Shown here: piece after piece, positions 1 through 14,700 of the stretch | Layout of the letters: the number at the start of each line of letters is the position of its first letter | Numbering within the stretch: the first letter of the stretch is position 1 | DNA from: Cardiocondyla obscurior | Taxonomy: Eukaryota; Arthropoda; Insecta; Hymenoptera; Formicidae | Direction of reading: 5' to 3' | Assembly: GCF_019399895.1 (NCBI RefSeq) | Contig: NC_091887.1 | Coordinates: forward strand, 620,001 to 684,000 | Length of the DNA: 64,000 bases | Notes under the pieces: model-generated | What the model was told of the DNA's origin: nothing | What the model saw: the letters and a program-made list of their open reading frames with translations, nothing else | Databases searched by the model: none | Program-made: the position numbers and the translations under genes

Positions 1-3000
1 CACGTTTGATATCACGCGCCATTTATTTATTACCGGCGAGAAACTCCCTCGCGCGCGAAGGAAATAATCGCGCCTCGCAATTCGGGAAGTTCCGCTTCCC
101 GTAGCGTCGTTGATTAATGAAGACTTCCCGTCGTTAATTAAAGATTTTTCGGCTCCGCATGCGAAAATGCGAGATCGCGAGCTACCCCGCGTATTTCGCG
201 AAAATCTTTCTAAAGGGAGAAGAAGAGGGAGGGCAAGGGCGGAGGAAAGAAACAAAGGAGCGGGTACAAAACGCTCATTACGCGACGCAGCTCGTGCCGC
301 TGCTTCCCAATTTTGTAATCTCGACCTGCGTTTCCGTTTAAGCACTGTTTAGGGCGCAATAACGTCGTCTGGCGCGCTGCCACTGGACGAGATACTTGTT
401 ACCAATGCCGGTCGCGTCTCCGCGTGTCCGCCGGGCTAGTTCTTGCAAATTAAAAGTCCCCTTCAACGAGCCCCTTTTCACCCTCCCCGCGTCTTTCTCG
501 TTCCCGTGGAGATGCCGCGGCCGTGTAATCCGGAGACAACATATTCTCCCCGCGCCGCTGATAAAGTTGTCGCTGTCAGAGGCACACTCGAGTCCGAGCA
601 AATTTCAAATATACGGCGGCCCGCGAGGGGGTGTTCTCGAGGACTTTCAACTCTCGCGAGGACATCGTGCCGTTCGTTTATTCTTTCATCCCGCCCCGTT
701 ACGTCAGCGCGCTGTAATCTGCATCTTTACGTCGGGCGGGCTCGTATATTTTTATTAGCAACGAGATATTCAAGACGGTACCTACATTTCGTACGCGATT
801 TACTTGCGCAAATATTACCGTGCCTCTTGACTCGCTTTTAAAGCACCCGACGTCGCTTACGTGGGTAAACGCGATGGAAAAATCGTGAAAAAGTTTTCGC
901 GAGGGGCGCAGACTTCCCCCCGACGTAGTCTCGTACCGCGTCGACGATCGAGAGAAACACAGAAACAAAGACTCGAGCGGAAAGAGAGAAAATAGGGACG
1001 AGCGAAATCGGTAATTATTCATAAAAAAAAAGAAAAAAAAAAAGGAAAATCAACGAGACGGAGAACGAGGAGAATAACTGTCCGAGTTGAAATTTATCTA
1101 TTTAATCTAATTCTGCAGCTAGTGGTTAGATCGCGCGGATTAAATTTGTTATTTAAAAAAAGAAGAAGAAACAAAATCTGTCTAGCATCGGTCGTGTAAT
1201 CACTGCTCAGCGCGGACTATGTTTCTAAATAGATTATCTAGACTTTTTTTCGTCGCGTATTTGTTTACTGTTTTGGTTTGGATCTTACGCAAAGCTCGCT
1301 CGACTGCCGAAATCGCCGGGCAAACCGGTTCGCGCCGCCCGCCTCCCGCGCGTCCTCCACCTTGCGAACTTGGAACGCGAAGACTGCCGGCCAGATGTAA
1401 ACACACGCACGTGCACTCACACTACCGCGGCGGTCAGTGGACCCGGCGATCAGCGGTCTGGGCAGTCGAGCGCACGTGGGATAGGTCAGAACGCGCGGTG
1501 GACTTAGCACGCGGCGAAAAACGTTCAGATTATCTAGCTTTTCTAGCTCCGTTATTAGTGCGGGAGTTTTGCTAGACAGCCACGAGATGAACCACGAATT
1601 GTTTAACTAATTATGGTAAATTCTGATAACGGTGGGAATTAATTTTTACTCGGGTGATGGAAAAAAATTCGATTTATTAATTTAAAGAAATCTATCGGCA
1701 GCGCATTGGGAACATTAAGAAAAAATAATTTAAATAATAATGTTATAGTGAGCGAAATTAATAAAGCGACATTTTTAATGCTTGTCGAGCGATCGCAGCC
1801 GCTGCGATTATTAATGATTTATTACTGCAGTAATAAAAATAATAAATTAATATTGTTCGGTCATTTAAAGCGACGAGAGTACTTGAAGTGAACATATTAC
1901 TGTAGCAGAAAGTTGGAAGCAATCTTCGATCGGCAAAGCAATTTTTTTTTAAATATTTATGCACGCCAACGTCGCGTTTAACGCGGATTCTTTTATGACG
2001 TTGCCTGTCTCTTTGTTTCATATAACGCGATACACATTTTTTCTTTGAATTATTTATAAAGTGCGTGTGCACGCGGTGCGTTTTAATTATTCGCTTGCCT
2101 TCGCAATTTTGCATTTCCGCCAGTCGCGTTTGTCGCGCCGTCAACAAACATTTTCACCGTTTTACCATTATGTCTTTTTCGCGGTGGATTGTTCAACCAT
2201 ATTTCTTAAAAATGCAACTCGAGGCGGCACGCGCGCGTTTTCGTTAGCGACGTTTCTCGCGACAGCGTGGATCTCCCTGTGGGAATTGCTGTCGCTTACC
2301 CGCGAGGTTCATTTTCGCGGACGAATCGGCTAATTAGAACCGAGCCTTCGACGTTTCCGCGAAACCCCGAAAGGCCGCTCGCGTGCCGTCGAAACATCTG
2401 TCGAGGAGACACGCGTAATGTGGCACGCAACGGAATTGGCAACGTTTCGAAACGGCACGCCTTTACATCCGACTTACCACTCGACTCCGCTAACTTTGAC
2501 ATGATTACATAAAAGAAGCAGCTAGAATAGAATTTGGGCGAGGGAAGTACCTACAGCGTGGAATTCGCGAGTGTTTGAAGATACCTAACATCACCGAGAC
2601 GTCAAATGGCACATTAGACTGCATCTATTATATTTCTTTTTTTTTTCTCCCCCCCCCCCCAATCAGCGGGGATTTAATTTCGCTGATGCACTCTGTGCGT
2701 TCATCGGAAATCCTTCACAAAGAGGATCGTCCGAAGTCGTTTAATAAAGAGCAATGCGTGATCTAAGTGATACGCATACCGGATTAATTTATTAAAAAAT
2801 ATAAGTGAAGACGCAGACAGTCGCGATGACAATGTCGAAGAAAATGTACGGAAAAATTTACGTATTATTTAAACTGATCGGAAAGAGGAATTCTAAATAA
2901 ATTAATACGAGCAAGAAAAAAAAAGAAAAAAAATTTCTTCGACACGTCACAGACAATAAGCTCAACGAGAGGAATTAATAAACTTTCGACAGGATCGTCG

Positions 3001-5730
3001 TCGCTGCCGTGGTCGTCGTTTTTCACCGTTTCGCTTCCACTCGAAACCTTTCATCGAACGCTTTCCACGCTTATTAGTGCGGGTCAACGCACAGTTCAGC
3101 GGGTTTCGACGTTCGGCGGAACGGATTTTTTTTCGCGTGGCAGTTTCCCTGTACTCCGTACCCGACTGTGCACGCGCGTCAAGAGACGAACGGCGGAAAA
3201 CGGAAACCATTGATAAGCACGGATCAGCGAGAATCGCGAGAGTGATATCTAGATTTCCGAACGACTTCTATATTATTCCGTCGGTGTACCGCTGCGCAGT
3301 TTTTTTTTTCTTAATTTTTTCTTTTTAACGCAGTAATCGCGTCGTTATTCGAGCTACGGCGAAAAGTGTGACGACCATAATCGAACGCTCGCGAGCATAG
3401 TTATCTCGCGATCTCTCGGAAGCGGGACGTACTCTCTGCCGGCACAATAGACGCGCGCGCGAGACATTTTTCCTTCTCGACATCTTTTTCCGTACGATCG
3501 AACGCACTTATCGGGTATTATATCTGCAGGGCCGACATCCCGTCTCCGCGATATAAATCGAATCTTCGTCGTCCTGATGCTGCGCGACGATGCAGCGCGC
3601 CGCGTTCCTCCGCGTAGTATCGCGACGATGCACGCCGGTATTCTTTTGCGCTCCGCACGAGACCGGATATCGAAACGAATTCTGAAAGTACCGCGGGCGG
3701 GGAACACCGGATAAATGATGCAAATTGCAAAGTGTGCTCCGCGAAAAAATAGAAAAAAAAAAGAGCGAGGTTCGACGAGAAGAAATTATTGAAAAGCTCA
3801 AACGAACGATCGGCATTACATTATTCGTCACGTGCGCGGTACATTTCGTACATATACAATGTATTTATTACACTCTGCCTAATGGAAAAGATCTCGGATC
3901 TCGCGTTGCGCGTCAAAAGTTTGTAGAAATTGCGCAATAACGACAAATATCGGAAAGTCTGCGGCAAAATATATATTTTTCGATATTTTTTCTTTCTTTT
4001 TTTTTTTTCTTTTTTTATTGTCCGCAAGAGCGAGCCCCGGAAGATTCCATTTCGTTTTTACGTTTCGATATGAGATTCGCGGTGAGATGCCAGCCTCCAG
4101 CTGAAATCGCATCTTCGTCGTGGCTGCGCACGGCGATGTATAGGTATCATAATTTCGACTCGAGAGACCTCTCCGCGCTTCTCCTTTATTGCACTCTTCC
4201 GATGCCGAATGTCAAACAAGTTTACAAAGTGGTGGATTTCGCGAGGTCTGGCTAGACGGTTGACTCGACGGAAAATATATAGAACCTGCGGTACTTTCAG
4301 CCCCTCGTCCCTCCACCCCTTTCCTCCCTTACCTCCCCCCGAGAGCCACGGCGTATCGTTTCATAAACGTCCGCGAGATTGCAGGTACAGCCGAATACGG
4401 TCGCCGTACCTGCGTATTGTTAATAAAACGCAAAGCTATTGGATTAAAAAATATTACGACGCGCGTAAAAGTGATTGGCACCTAAATCGATCGGGTCTCG
4501 CAAATGAAAAAAACGCTACGTTTCCGCGAACGCGCGCGAGCACCGTATGCGCGTTCTCGCTTTATCAATTTATTACGCGTCGCTTTAATCACATGGTTAT
4601 TTATGAAAGCCGTAACTTCGAGGCCGATGCGATAATTTTATTAGATAGGTATATGATACGCGTGCTGAATCAATGGATGATTATAATGTCAATTTATATC
4701 GTCGCTGCATTATAGGCGATGCGCGACGAGTGAATCGGCATATTACGTGGCTGAATTATTAAGCTGCTTATATTGAAAATTATGTTCATTTAGTTGATAT
4801 ATCTAACAGCGTATATTCACTCGTGTAAACCACAGTTCGTTAAGCATTTACAGCATTACGATCAAATATTTAAACAAGCTGCGTCGATGCGACGCACCGT
4901 TGTAACGTGCGGATATTTTTCCGCTGTAAATTTATTAACGGCTCGATGTTGCGGAAGAAGAAAAAAAATTATCTCGCAATTAATCCCCATTTGTCCGACG
5001 TCGAGCGGCGCTTCTGTGTCAGATACCGAAGTACGTTTCCCGATTCTCATCAACGTTAACTCGCGAGCGTAAGTGTAAGAAACTTGTCGATGCTGGTACG
5101 TTTCGCTCTTATCAAATTTATTGTTTCAATCGGCAACTTTTTTCATATCGAGAAAGTGGATCGGCCAAGTGTCCGAGCCTCGCCCGATCGATTAAAATCC
5201 CATTTTGGTCTCTCGCGGTAGAAGAAAAGGGGCGGAAGGGGGGGGAAGAAGAGCGGAGGGTGCGCTTTCGCATCTCTCGAGGGAACATCGCGCGCTCGGT
5301 GCTTCGATAATCATCTGACTGCCGCGCAACTCTGTCAAAATGTCTGTCGGAATAATCTCGGCCGCACGTGTCATCGCGCAACGTCACGCCGCCGCTTTGG
5401 TTTCGACTCGACGCGGCCGAATCCGTTTCCATCGGGCAGCTGTCATCGCGTTACCGTATCGTCAAATTTCCGGCACGTTCGGTTGGCGGGGAGAGGAAGG
5501 GCAGAGCGAAGGGAAAGGGAGGGTAGAAACCTATCGTCATGGATACGGTTCAATTTTCTCTAAAGTCAAAAAAATATCACCGGTCTGATTTTTGTTGTCC
5601 GTTGAAAAAAATTTTATAAGTCGTAACGTTACCATTTGCGTTACATTTGCCTCGCGTACGGTGATAAATTATTAAATATATAATTCGCGTTTCATTAAAA
5701 AAATAATACTACTATCTTACTCTTTATTAG

Positions 5731-5755
5731 AAAAAAAAAAAAAAAAAAAAAAAAA
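5731..5755 (+). repeat. poly(A) homopolymer tract
   Basis: An uninterrupted run of 25 A residues. It could be the tail of an old retroposed copy or simple slippage. No target-site duplication or recognisable retroposon body was seen next to it. Confidence 0.9.
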
Positions 5756-8520
5756 GAGATCGGCTTTCGATTGCTATGGAAACGAATTTGCGCAGAGAGC
5801 AACACATTTTTCGCTCGGCGTATAAATTTCGCGACGTCATCGATCTTTAATTTTCACGAATCCGACACTCGGCGCAGCCCGCATGTATACGGAATCGGAG
5901 ATTTTTCGTCGACTCGGCAAGATTCTTTCTTCGGAGATGCGAAGCGTTCGCCGCCGCCGCCATTCGACATCAAGTTTGCACAGGACTACGACGGTCGTTA
6001 GGATAGGTAAACTTCGAGTACCGCGACGCGCAAGATTCTTTTTACCGCCTCCGTCGCCGGCGACGAATTCCCGGGTGCGCCCTGCCGCGAACCCCGATGC
6101 TTTTCGCGCATACACATGCTCGCACCCTGCCGTTCTCCACGACGAGGAGGGAAAGCGCGCCTTTCCCCTCTAAGTAAGCCTTCCGGCGTGATTCGAGAGC
6201 GATTCCGAACGTGTTCCCGACGGGCGCTGGTAAATAAGGGGTCCCGGTAACGTCGGTGAATTCTCGCTAAACCTTGGACTTCTTTTCTCTCCTCTTCACC
6301 CCCATATCTACTCCCTTTTTCCCCTCCCCCCATCGCCCTTTCTCCCCCGAGTGGCGGTGGAAGTCCCTTCAAGAAATTTTCTACCGAGGATGAAATTTAT
6401 TTCGACTGTATAATCGTTTAATCTAGCTACGTTTATTTATCTTTGCCGTGCACAAAGATGGGGTAAACGCGGTGGGTGCTTTTAGATGAAGAACTTGATG
6501 CGCGAGCTTCTACCTAAGTTCCTCGTGGGGTTTTTTTTTTCTCTCGAATTTATTAAACGTGCTATGCACTTTGTCGTTGGCCAAAAAGTGGGACTCGGTT
6601 CTACGCTAAATGCCTCGGCTCGCTCAGACATATTTAGGTGCTACGAAATTCGTCGTTTTTCAGTCTTGAAACTGGCTTTAAAATACGTGACTTTTGCACA
6701 CTTTCGTAAATTCCCGAATGCGATATAGCGCATAAATCGCGGGACCTTTTCAAACTCGGCGTCGCAATACTTCGACAACGGATGCATTATACGTATGAGA
6801 GAAACTTTGCGCCCCTTTTCTTCCCTACCCCGGCTTCATCTGGACTTTTGTCACGACGTGCGCGAGCGGGCGTGAGCGCAATTTCACCGGCTCGTGTTTC
6901 GAAACTCCGGGCTAACGAGTAACGTGCTGTTAATCCCGACGTGACGGCGCAGCCGTCGTTTACATCTGCCATTCGTCTGTTTAACGGGAATTTCAACCGG
7001 GTGAAACTGGACAAACGAAAGGCACACAAGAGAGGATTGTTAGTAATAACCGATGGCATTCGGTTGTTGTCGCTCCGAAATATTGAATTTGGGAAAAGGG
7101 AATCCGATTGATGAAGTTACTGTATCGCAATTTCGCAGACGTATTTTTCTCATTTATCCCATTCGCTCCCGGCGTCGTCGCAATTATTTTAAAAATTATA
7201 TACGAAACAGACCTAGTTCTTTTAATTATTAAATTATCCTCTTACTTAAAATAAAAAAAAAAGAAGGAAAAAGAAAATATATGAAAAGTTATCTTCTTCT
7301 CGCATCTAACGTTACTTCAAACGTGATTGTGACAGGAGACCGAAGTGTAATCGACGCGGAATATTTCGCGCGGCATCGCAACAGCCACCGTGATCGACTT
7401 TCGTTGCGGCGAACGCGATGATCGCGTCTTGCTACCCCCGAGAGGGAGGAGGGTGCAGCGGCGACGGATGGGTGCGATCGATGAGGCATCTCGATCTCTC
7501 GGGGACGCGCACGGTGCGTCCAGCGGGGGTGCGGACCGGTGGTGGAGTTGCAATGCGTTATCGACGTGCCTCGGTCGCGACGTTTCCGCACACGGGCGAT
7601 TGGACGAAACGATCGCGGTCGGATACCGCGCATAACCGAGCCCGCCCGTCGATTGTCATCGACATTGTTGCGGCGCGATGTCGATCCCCCCTCACCCTCC
7701 CGCCCTGTCTCTCACCCCCCGGGGGGCTCGACAACGGGATGAACTTGCACGGGGGTCGCTCGCGGTTATGCACCCGGACTAATGCAGACCGGCCTCGGTC
7801 GCATCGCTCGGATCGACGCCTCTCTCGACGGTCCGGAACACACCGCGGTTGGATGCTGCGCGAACGGATACGCCGAAAGAGCCCCTCCTCCCTTCCCCCC
7901 TTTCCCGCAAGATAATGCGAAAGAGAAAGGGCGATACGCCGCTAATCGCCCGATAGCGCTCACGGGTCTCTTCCGATAAATACGGCAATAATCCCCGCAA
8001 TCTCTGGCGTTCTTGTATCACCCATTAACGCTTTAATGTAGTTCGACTTCGCGGGTCATTAACTCTTACGAGAACGTGCGAGCTCCGGTGGATGCAAATG
8101 CTTGCCGGACCTCGGCGAGAGTAATATTAGTTTATGTTTCGAAAGGGGAATTAGTATGAGCGGAGCTCGGAAAACGTGCGGATAATTTTGGAATGCATAT
8201 AAATAAATAAAATTAAATTAAAAAAAAAATATAAAAAAAAAGTTGAATATTAACTGAAAATTTACGCGTTAAATTGAACGTTGTATTTTATTTCCAACGC
8301 CAGCGCAGCATTTGCTTGACGGTAACGCGACGTGCTACCAGCGGAAAATTTATCACCGAAGATAAATATAACGTTTGCAAAAGTTACGAGACGGTAATAA
8401 ATAAACCTGAAGTAATCCATGAGGAATAAAAAAAAAGAAATTTCGAAAATTTCTTTTCAGATCGTGCCGCACTTCGTTTTCGTTCGGCGCTTCGTTATCA
8501 CTCTGCAACGAGAGGTGGAC

Positions 8521-8670
8521 GCGCAATTACCATTTAAAGTTTACGGTCGGAGATATCGTAGCGTTCACATTCATGCGTCATTATCGCGCTAATTGGGCCA
8601 GCAATAATTACCCCATTAGCGCACGTTATATTAATTACAGCGCAATAATAACGTCATTGTCGCGTTAATT
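8521..8670. promoter_or_regulatory. cluster of homeodomain-type TAAT motifs (candidate enhancer)
   Basis: About 150 bp holds at least six ATTA/TAATT cores: AATTAC near 8525, CTAATTG near 8590, ATAATTAC near 8604, CATTAG near 8615, TTAATTAC near 8632 and TTAATTG near 8665. The surrounding DNA is CpG-rich, so the cluster stands out in composition. A POU-type octamer ATGCAAAT lies about 430 bp upstream at 8092-8099. Clustered homeodomain cores are typical of developmental enhancers in insects, but such short motifs also arise by chance. Confidence 0.3.
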
Positions 8671-11600
8671 GAGTTTAACGGGTAAGATACGCGGGACACG
8701 AGCGTCACGAACAACAATTGCTCGGTTTACGCGTCTCGGGCACCGTGTCCCGCGGATAATTGAAACGCGAAACAAATGTGGCGTAAGCAGTGCCGCCGCG
8801 GCCAGACATCATTTACACGGCGCAAAATGCGATACGGCGCGCGGGCAATACGAGCGGACGACTCGCCGCGCGGGCGCGATAACGCGGGAAATGATGCGGT
8901 TAATCTGTTTCTAATTGAACCACCTGTAATATATCGCGCGATTGTCGCCTGCAAATGTCAGCCGATAGGTAGGACGGGCGGGATGATACATCGAGCAGGC
9001 CGCCTGCTCCGGCGTCGATGATGGACCACCGCTCGCTCGTCGCCGCCGCGCGCACAGGTCGATCGAGGATTCCTTGTCAAACGCAGGTTACACGTTATTG
9101 CTTTCGTCCGTCGCGTGTCTCGACTCGCGCGATTAAAGTGGTTAATTACGATAGGATTCGCGAGAGGGAAAACGTAATTTTTGGAGCCAAATATATAATT
9201 TTATGATACATCTCTGCTGCGTAAACGCGAGTCGGATATAATTAAAGAAATGTAATTAAGTTAATGTAATTATGTTTGCCATATTTATCACCACCCCGAT
9301 AATTACGGATACGCGTGGAAGACTTATCCGAAAAATATCAATCAACGTAATTCGCGTATTTGATTTCACGCGGACGCGGCGGATCGGCCGAGATCTCCGC
9401 CGCGCTCTCGCTGTCGAAAATCCTCCAAACCGTTTTCTCGTTGACCGAATTGCCGATTTGTAAATCAATCGGGCCGCGCGTAACGTCAATGTTTTTTTGC
9501 ATCGGGCTTTCCCCGCCACCGTTTCGCGCGCGTTTAAATATTTGCTATCCACTCTCGAGATGCGATATTAGTTATTTGAATATCGCGGTACTTCTGCAAG
9601 ATATTTTCTCTTCGAGTGTTGATTGATTGAAAGCGTCGCGAAGCGTACGCGTCTTCGTCGAAAATGCTTTCGTGTCGACACAGCGAAATTGAATGCATAC
9701 GAGCGATATCGATGAAAAGAGCAATAAACGCACACGTCCGCGGGAAGGTACACATTTTTATATACGATTGCAGATATTACGAGCGAAATTGTTTGCCCGA
9801 TCGCGACATGACGGTACGTAGGCAAAGCTAATGGAAGATTTAATTGCCTCCGTGCACGACTATTGGCATAAGTTCGCTCGTGCGCGACCGTCGCGCGCTT
9901 TCCGCCGCTTCGGTATTGACCGTCGCTTTAATTAAGGTGCAAAAAGAGGAGGGTCTCGCCGAATTTTTATTACACCAAAGTGGCGACCGGTAATCGCGAT
10001 CGATGGCCCGATCTGAATTTTTGGCAAAGCGCCGCGCGTTTTATCAGCGAAGAAACGCGCTGTAGAAAAAAAAAAAAAAAGATCTCGCGGCAAGAATAAA
10101 CGGGGGAGTTAAAAATATTTTATCGCTCATCCCGTCGCGGACGAGTCGGATTTTACGCGCGGTGGCGTGCTCCCGGCTTCCCTCTCTTGTCGGTTCGCCG
10201 TCGTAATTCTATTTGCGGGCCCGCGGAACGGTGCGAAAAGTCGTACGTGCTTCCGCGCGATAAAGCCGCGGCGTTCGGAGATTTCGCGGAGATGACGCGC
10301 GCTTCAATTAGCCGGATAACGCCGGCCTGTAACCGGAGCGAGGGGAGGCGGAGGGGGCCGGCGGGAAGGTATGCGCTGTCCGAGAAGCCGCGGGCTTTTG
10401 ACGTGCGGCTTCTACGTCACTCGAAATAATTTAGCGCTTTCGGGGGTGACGCCGATGACATATCTCGCGTTTCGAAACGACGTGACACGTCGTTCGGATA
10501 ACGTCGGACCGGTGTACGTCATTAATTCTATTCCCGCGTATCGCCGAGTCGTTTCCAGGCCCCGCGCGACCCGCCGGTGCTCTATTTTTATCGCCGCGAT
10601 TATTACCTCGTTATCTGGGGACGCGCGACCCTCGGCTGCCTTTCTGCAGAAAGAGAAGACGACATCGAGCGGACATTCTCTGGGAGGTGAATTACGGCCG
10701 CGTTAGAGCTTTATGCTGCACGCACGTCGCGGGGAATTGAGACAGGACGATAAAGATTTCCGAGAGCAGATCGCGCGGCAGTAACGGGACGTTAAACGGA
10801 TTACCGCGATAATATTCGCATAAACCTACGTCGCTCGACCGTCGGCACGGCCTGATTTCTGTATCACGTTCGTACCCTATCGCTAATGTGTAACTAAACG
10901 AGTCGCCCGGTCTCGTCAAAGAGTCCTATCGGTGTTGTCTTCGATAAAGCTCGTCTCGCAGATTTCGCACGTTAATGCTTCCCGAAGTACCCAGCTCCCT
11001 TCGTTAATTTAAGAAACGAATCAATCTTATCGTCGTAGACGGTTTCCCGGTGAAGTTCCTTTAAAAAAAAATCTCACGGGAGCAGCCTCCTGGCGCTGTC
11101 GTTTCCGAAATTAACAATTCCCCGGGGGTTAAATAACAATCGCGGTGAGGAAGCGAATACAGTAGGTAGCGAGCCGGTTCGCGCGATAAGGTAATTTAAA
11201 TTACCTGCTATCCGACCGATCCTCGGCCGCCCGTCAACCCTGGCAGCTGTTGGGAGGTGTCGTATCGTGATTATCGTGTCACGATACGAACGGGAGAACG
11301 GCGCGTTTAATTTCATATACCGCCCGAAATCGCGAGCGATATGGCGTATCCTTTCGACGTGCGCGCGCCCGCGCGCGCTATCGGGAATCGACCCGTGAAT
11401 CGTTTCGCTAACTGACGTGCCGATCAACGAACGCGTATACGCATGATGTATCGCGTGTCCGTGCGTACGGGGATACTCGACTGCCCCCGGCCGCACAAAT
11501 GACCACCGCCGTGTCGAGAACTGATCCCTATATACACAACGCCCACGTTGCCGCGCCGTAACAAAACGTGATATTGATAACGGTCAATCGATTAATCAAA

Positions 11601-11736
11601 TCCGGACATTGAATCCGCGACCCGCGATATCACCGCGCTTCTACGCGCCGATGTTTATTAGACAACGTTGTCCCGGAAGTCACTTGTGCTTTTTGAGCCT
11701 ACGATAAGAAATATTTCTTTTATCTCGATCTCTAAA

Positions 11737-11756
11737 TTTTTTTTTTTTTTTTTTTT
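11737..11756 (+). repeat. poly(T) tract
   Basis: A run of 20 T residues, one of many homopolymers in this CpG-rich third of the window. No gene or mobile element is attached to it. Confidence 0.9.
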
Positions 11757-14700
11757 GTCTGTTATTTGTACTGTTTCTAAGATGTAACTCGTGTTTTAAT
11801 ACAGGCTTGTCGACTAAAAATATCCGTTCCATCGGAAGTCATAGTTTGATATATGTGAACGTCGGAGGTACTTTCGCGAGGTTTTATATCTCGTGGGGTC
11901 GTAAAATGTGACGTTTCATCGACGCATATAGAAAGGAAAAAAAAAAAAGCCGCAGTCATTTCCCGATAACGTCGATTAATCAGCGCTCTAATAATTCGTT
12001 TGGGGACTTAACCAGAGTCTCATTTCGGTGGTCGCACGCGCCAAGGGGATATCTCGGGGAAATATTAATAACCGTCATAAATTTTAATGTGCGCGCTCTT
12101 CGCGATGGTGTCCCGACGACCGTCTCCCGTTATCTCACCCTTCCCTCCCCTCACTTTCTCTTTCTCGCCCGGCGCAGCCCATCCCGGAGTCGAAACATTT
12201 GCCGAGATCCGCTGAAAATCGGGATTAAGCTATAAATTCCGCGCGACGGCACGGCACGCTCGGCATGCAAATTTATTCGCAAATTCGTTCGTTACTTCCC
12301 GAGAGTGCCCGAGCGGTCCGAGGATCCCTCCGCATCCTACAGCCCTCCGTGTAACTTCCCTGCCAAGTTTCGCCGGCCAGAACATCTCCCGCTACAATCG
12401 GAAGTCGAGGTTTTTCGGAGAAACAATTTGCAATGGAAAATTCAGATCAAACTCAGACTTGGGATTTTGTGAAAATTGCCGAACCGATATGTAATTTAAG
12501 CCTGCGAAAAATCACCGCGCAGCTCGAGCGTAACGCTAATTTTTGAGAATTTTAAAGGCAATTTTTCACGGACGTTCGATCGCGGGGCAAAAAGAAAAAA
12601 AGAACCATTGAAATTGGAAACGAGCGTTTCGGAAAAGATATTTTAAATCGCGCGCCGTCGAACGCAATTATTTTGCATAATACATACCAAGTATAATTAC
12701 ACTATACGGATTATACAGAGGATTTTCCGTGCCATTTATGTAATCATATAATTACGCGTTTATTACAGAATTACAAGAATTTATATTCAACTCATTTGAT
12801 GTGAAACTCGATGTCACGTTACAATTGGCAATTTACGGAAGTTAAAATTGCATAAACCGGCAGTTTTGCAGCGCCATTTAACGCGGAGATAATGATATTC
12901 GCCGGCCGGCGGTGAGCGATTGCGTCGCAAATTTTCAAACGCTTACACGGGTAAGTAATAATTTCGCGAGAAACACGGTATTACGGATTCCCATTTCCCG
13001 GCTTTACCGCCGGCAGAAACAAGCGCAATAACCGTTTTACCGGGGCTCCACCCGCGGCGCCGACCCCGACCTCTCGATTTTATTACTAACTGGAAAATAT
13101 CCGCGGCAGCAACCGTATATTTTTTTTCCCTCCCCGTGGAGATCCCGCGTTCTTTACGCTCTTTCTAACGTTTCGTGCCATCGTCGTGCACCGCGATATT
13201 TCAAGCTGACGAACAGCGCCGAGTGATGGAGGAGAAATGGTCCTTCCTCGCGTATTCTATCTTCTTAAAACGTTGCCTTCCATCGCGGCTATTTGTATTT
13301 TATTGACAGCTCGTCGAAAGGGCACGCGTGTCTTTACCGATTCGCGCAAGTTTCCCGTTACGATTTTTTTTCTTTTTTCCTTTTTTTTTTTTTTTTGATC
13401 TGAACTCCGTTTGCGTACCGTTTTGCTCTGCGTAATGCTCTACAACGATCTGTACTTGTCTTCTTTTATTACAAGCCCGAAGTATTCCAATTTTTTCCAT
13501 TTAATAAAAGGACTTTTAGTATTCTTATTTAAACGTTCGGGTAATTTTTTTTCTTTTTTTTTTTTCTTATGAATTATAAACCTATTCACGAAATTATTGA
13601 ACTACTTTGCTACAATGATTCGCGTCATTATGAACGTAGGGCGCCTAGTTAGTAGTACTTCTCAATAATGCAGTCTTCAAATTCAGGCCAATGCATTGAT
13701 ATTTCGTTTTAGCTATTCGTTATCGTGATGGTTTTTCCGGGAAGAAATAATTGGAGTGGTTTTCCGTTGCCCTCCCCAGTTCGCTGTATCAACCGGTTAA
13801 ATCGTGCAGCTACTGCTCGCGAATATTTTACATCGGACTTATCGGAAAATTTCTTTTCCACAGTTTAGATCTAATAAGTGCCCGCCCTCAGGTGCAATAA
13901 ATTTTATTTTAACTTTTTTTTTTTTTATCAGTTTTATTTGCGTCGCAATTTTACTCTATTAAATGCGAAAATTTCATCAGAATTCCACGAGGGGTGGACT
14001 CGACCTGAGACTTGTTAAAATCTGGACGGGAGAGTGGCGAGACAGTCGGCATAATTAATTTATCGGCGTTTGTCGCGCTCTGACGAGTGATCTCGCAGCC
14101 GGAGAGCCTGGGAACGCAAGTTTCGTAGGGGCATGCCGGCTGTTTCGAGTATTTAAGCCGGGCAGATCAGCCGTATAATGGGCATGTAACGTGTGATTGC
14201 ATTTGCACGCGGTCGGACGATTGTGTCCGGAGGCGCTTATTCCTCCGCCGCCTCCTGTAACCCCCTCCCCTTCCCCCTCCCGGATTGCGGATTTGTCGAC
14301 CCGCCTCGATGTCCGTTTGAGAATTATTAATCTGGTGTACCGACAGATCGGACGCGCGTCGCCGGCTACGGTAATATAACACGTACGATACTGTATCCCT
14401 GGCTGTGTACGGCCGCGGCATTACGCTAATAACTGTCGCTTACATCGGTTACATCCGGCGATTTGCGCCGCTCACGTGCCGGATGAATCAAGCCCCGGAG
14501 TGGATCAAGGCGCGCGACTAGGCAAATGATTTCTCCCTCTTTCTCCCTCCCTCTCGTAGATTCGTTATTAAAGTCAAAATTATCTGTACGCTAAATCGAC
14601 GACACGTACCGTTATTAAATATATAATTACGTATAATAATTTTTTTTTCCGTAATTTATTGCCAACTCTTTTTCTTTGGAAACATATTTTTTTTTTCCCT

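Noticed and set aside
4209..4715. 168-codon plus-strand ORF in moderately AT-rich DNA
   Set aside because: No splice support, no motif, and no clear codon bias; long open frames are frequent on both strands in this region.
7418..7915. 165-codon plus-strand ORF
   Set aside because: Very CpG-rich; overlapping frames of 114 codons (minus) and 81 codons (plus) occupy the same DNA, so openness reflects composition.
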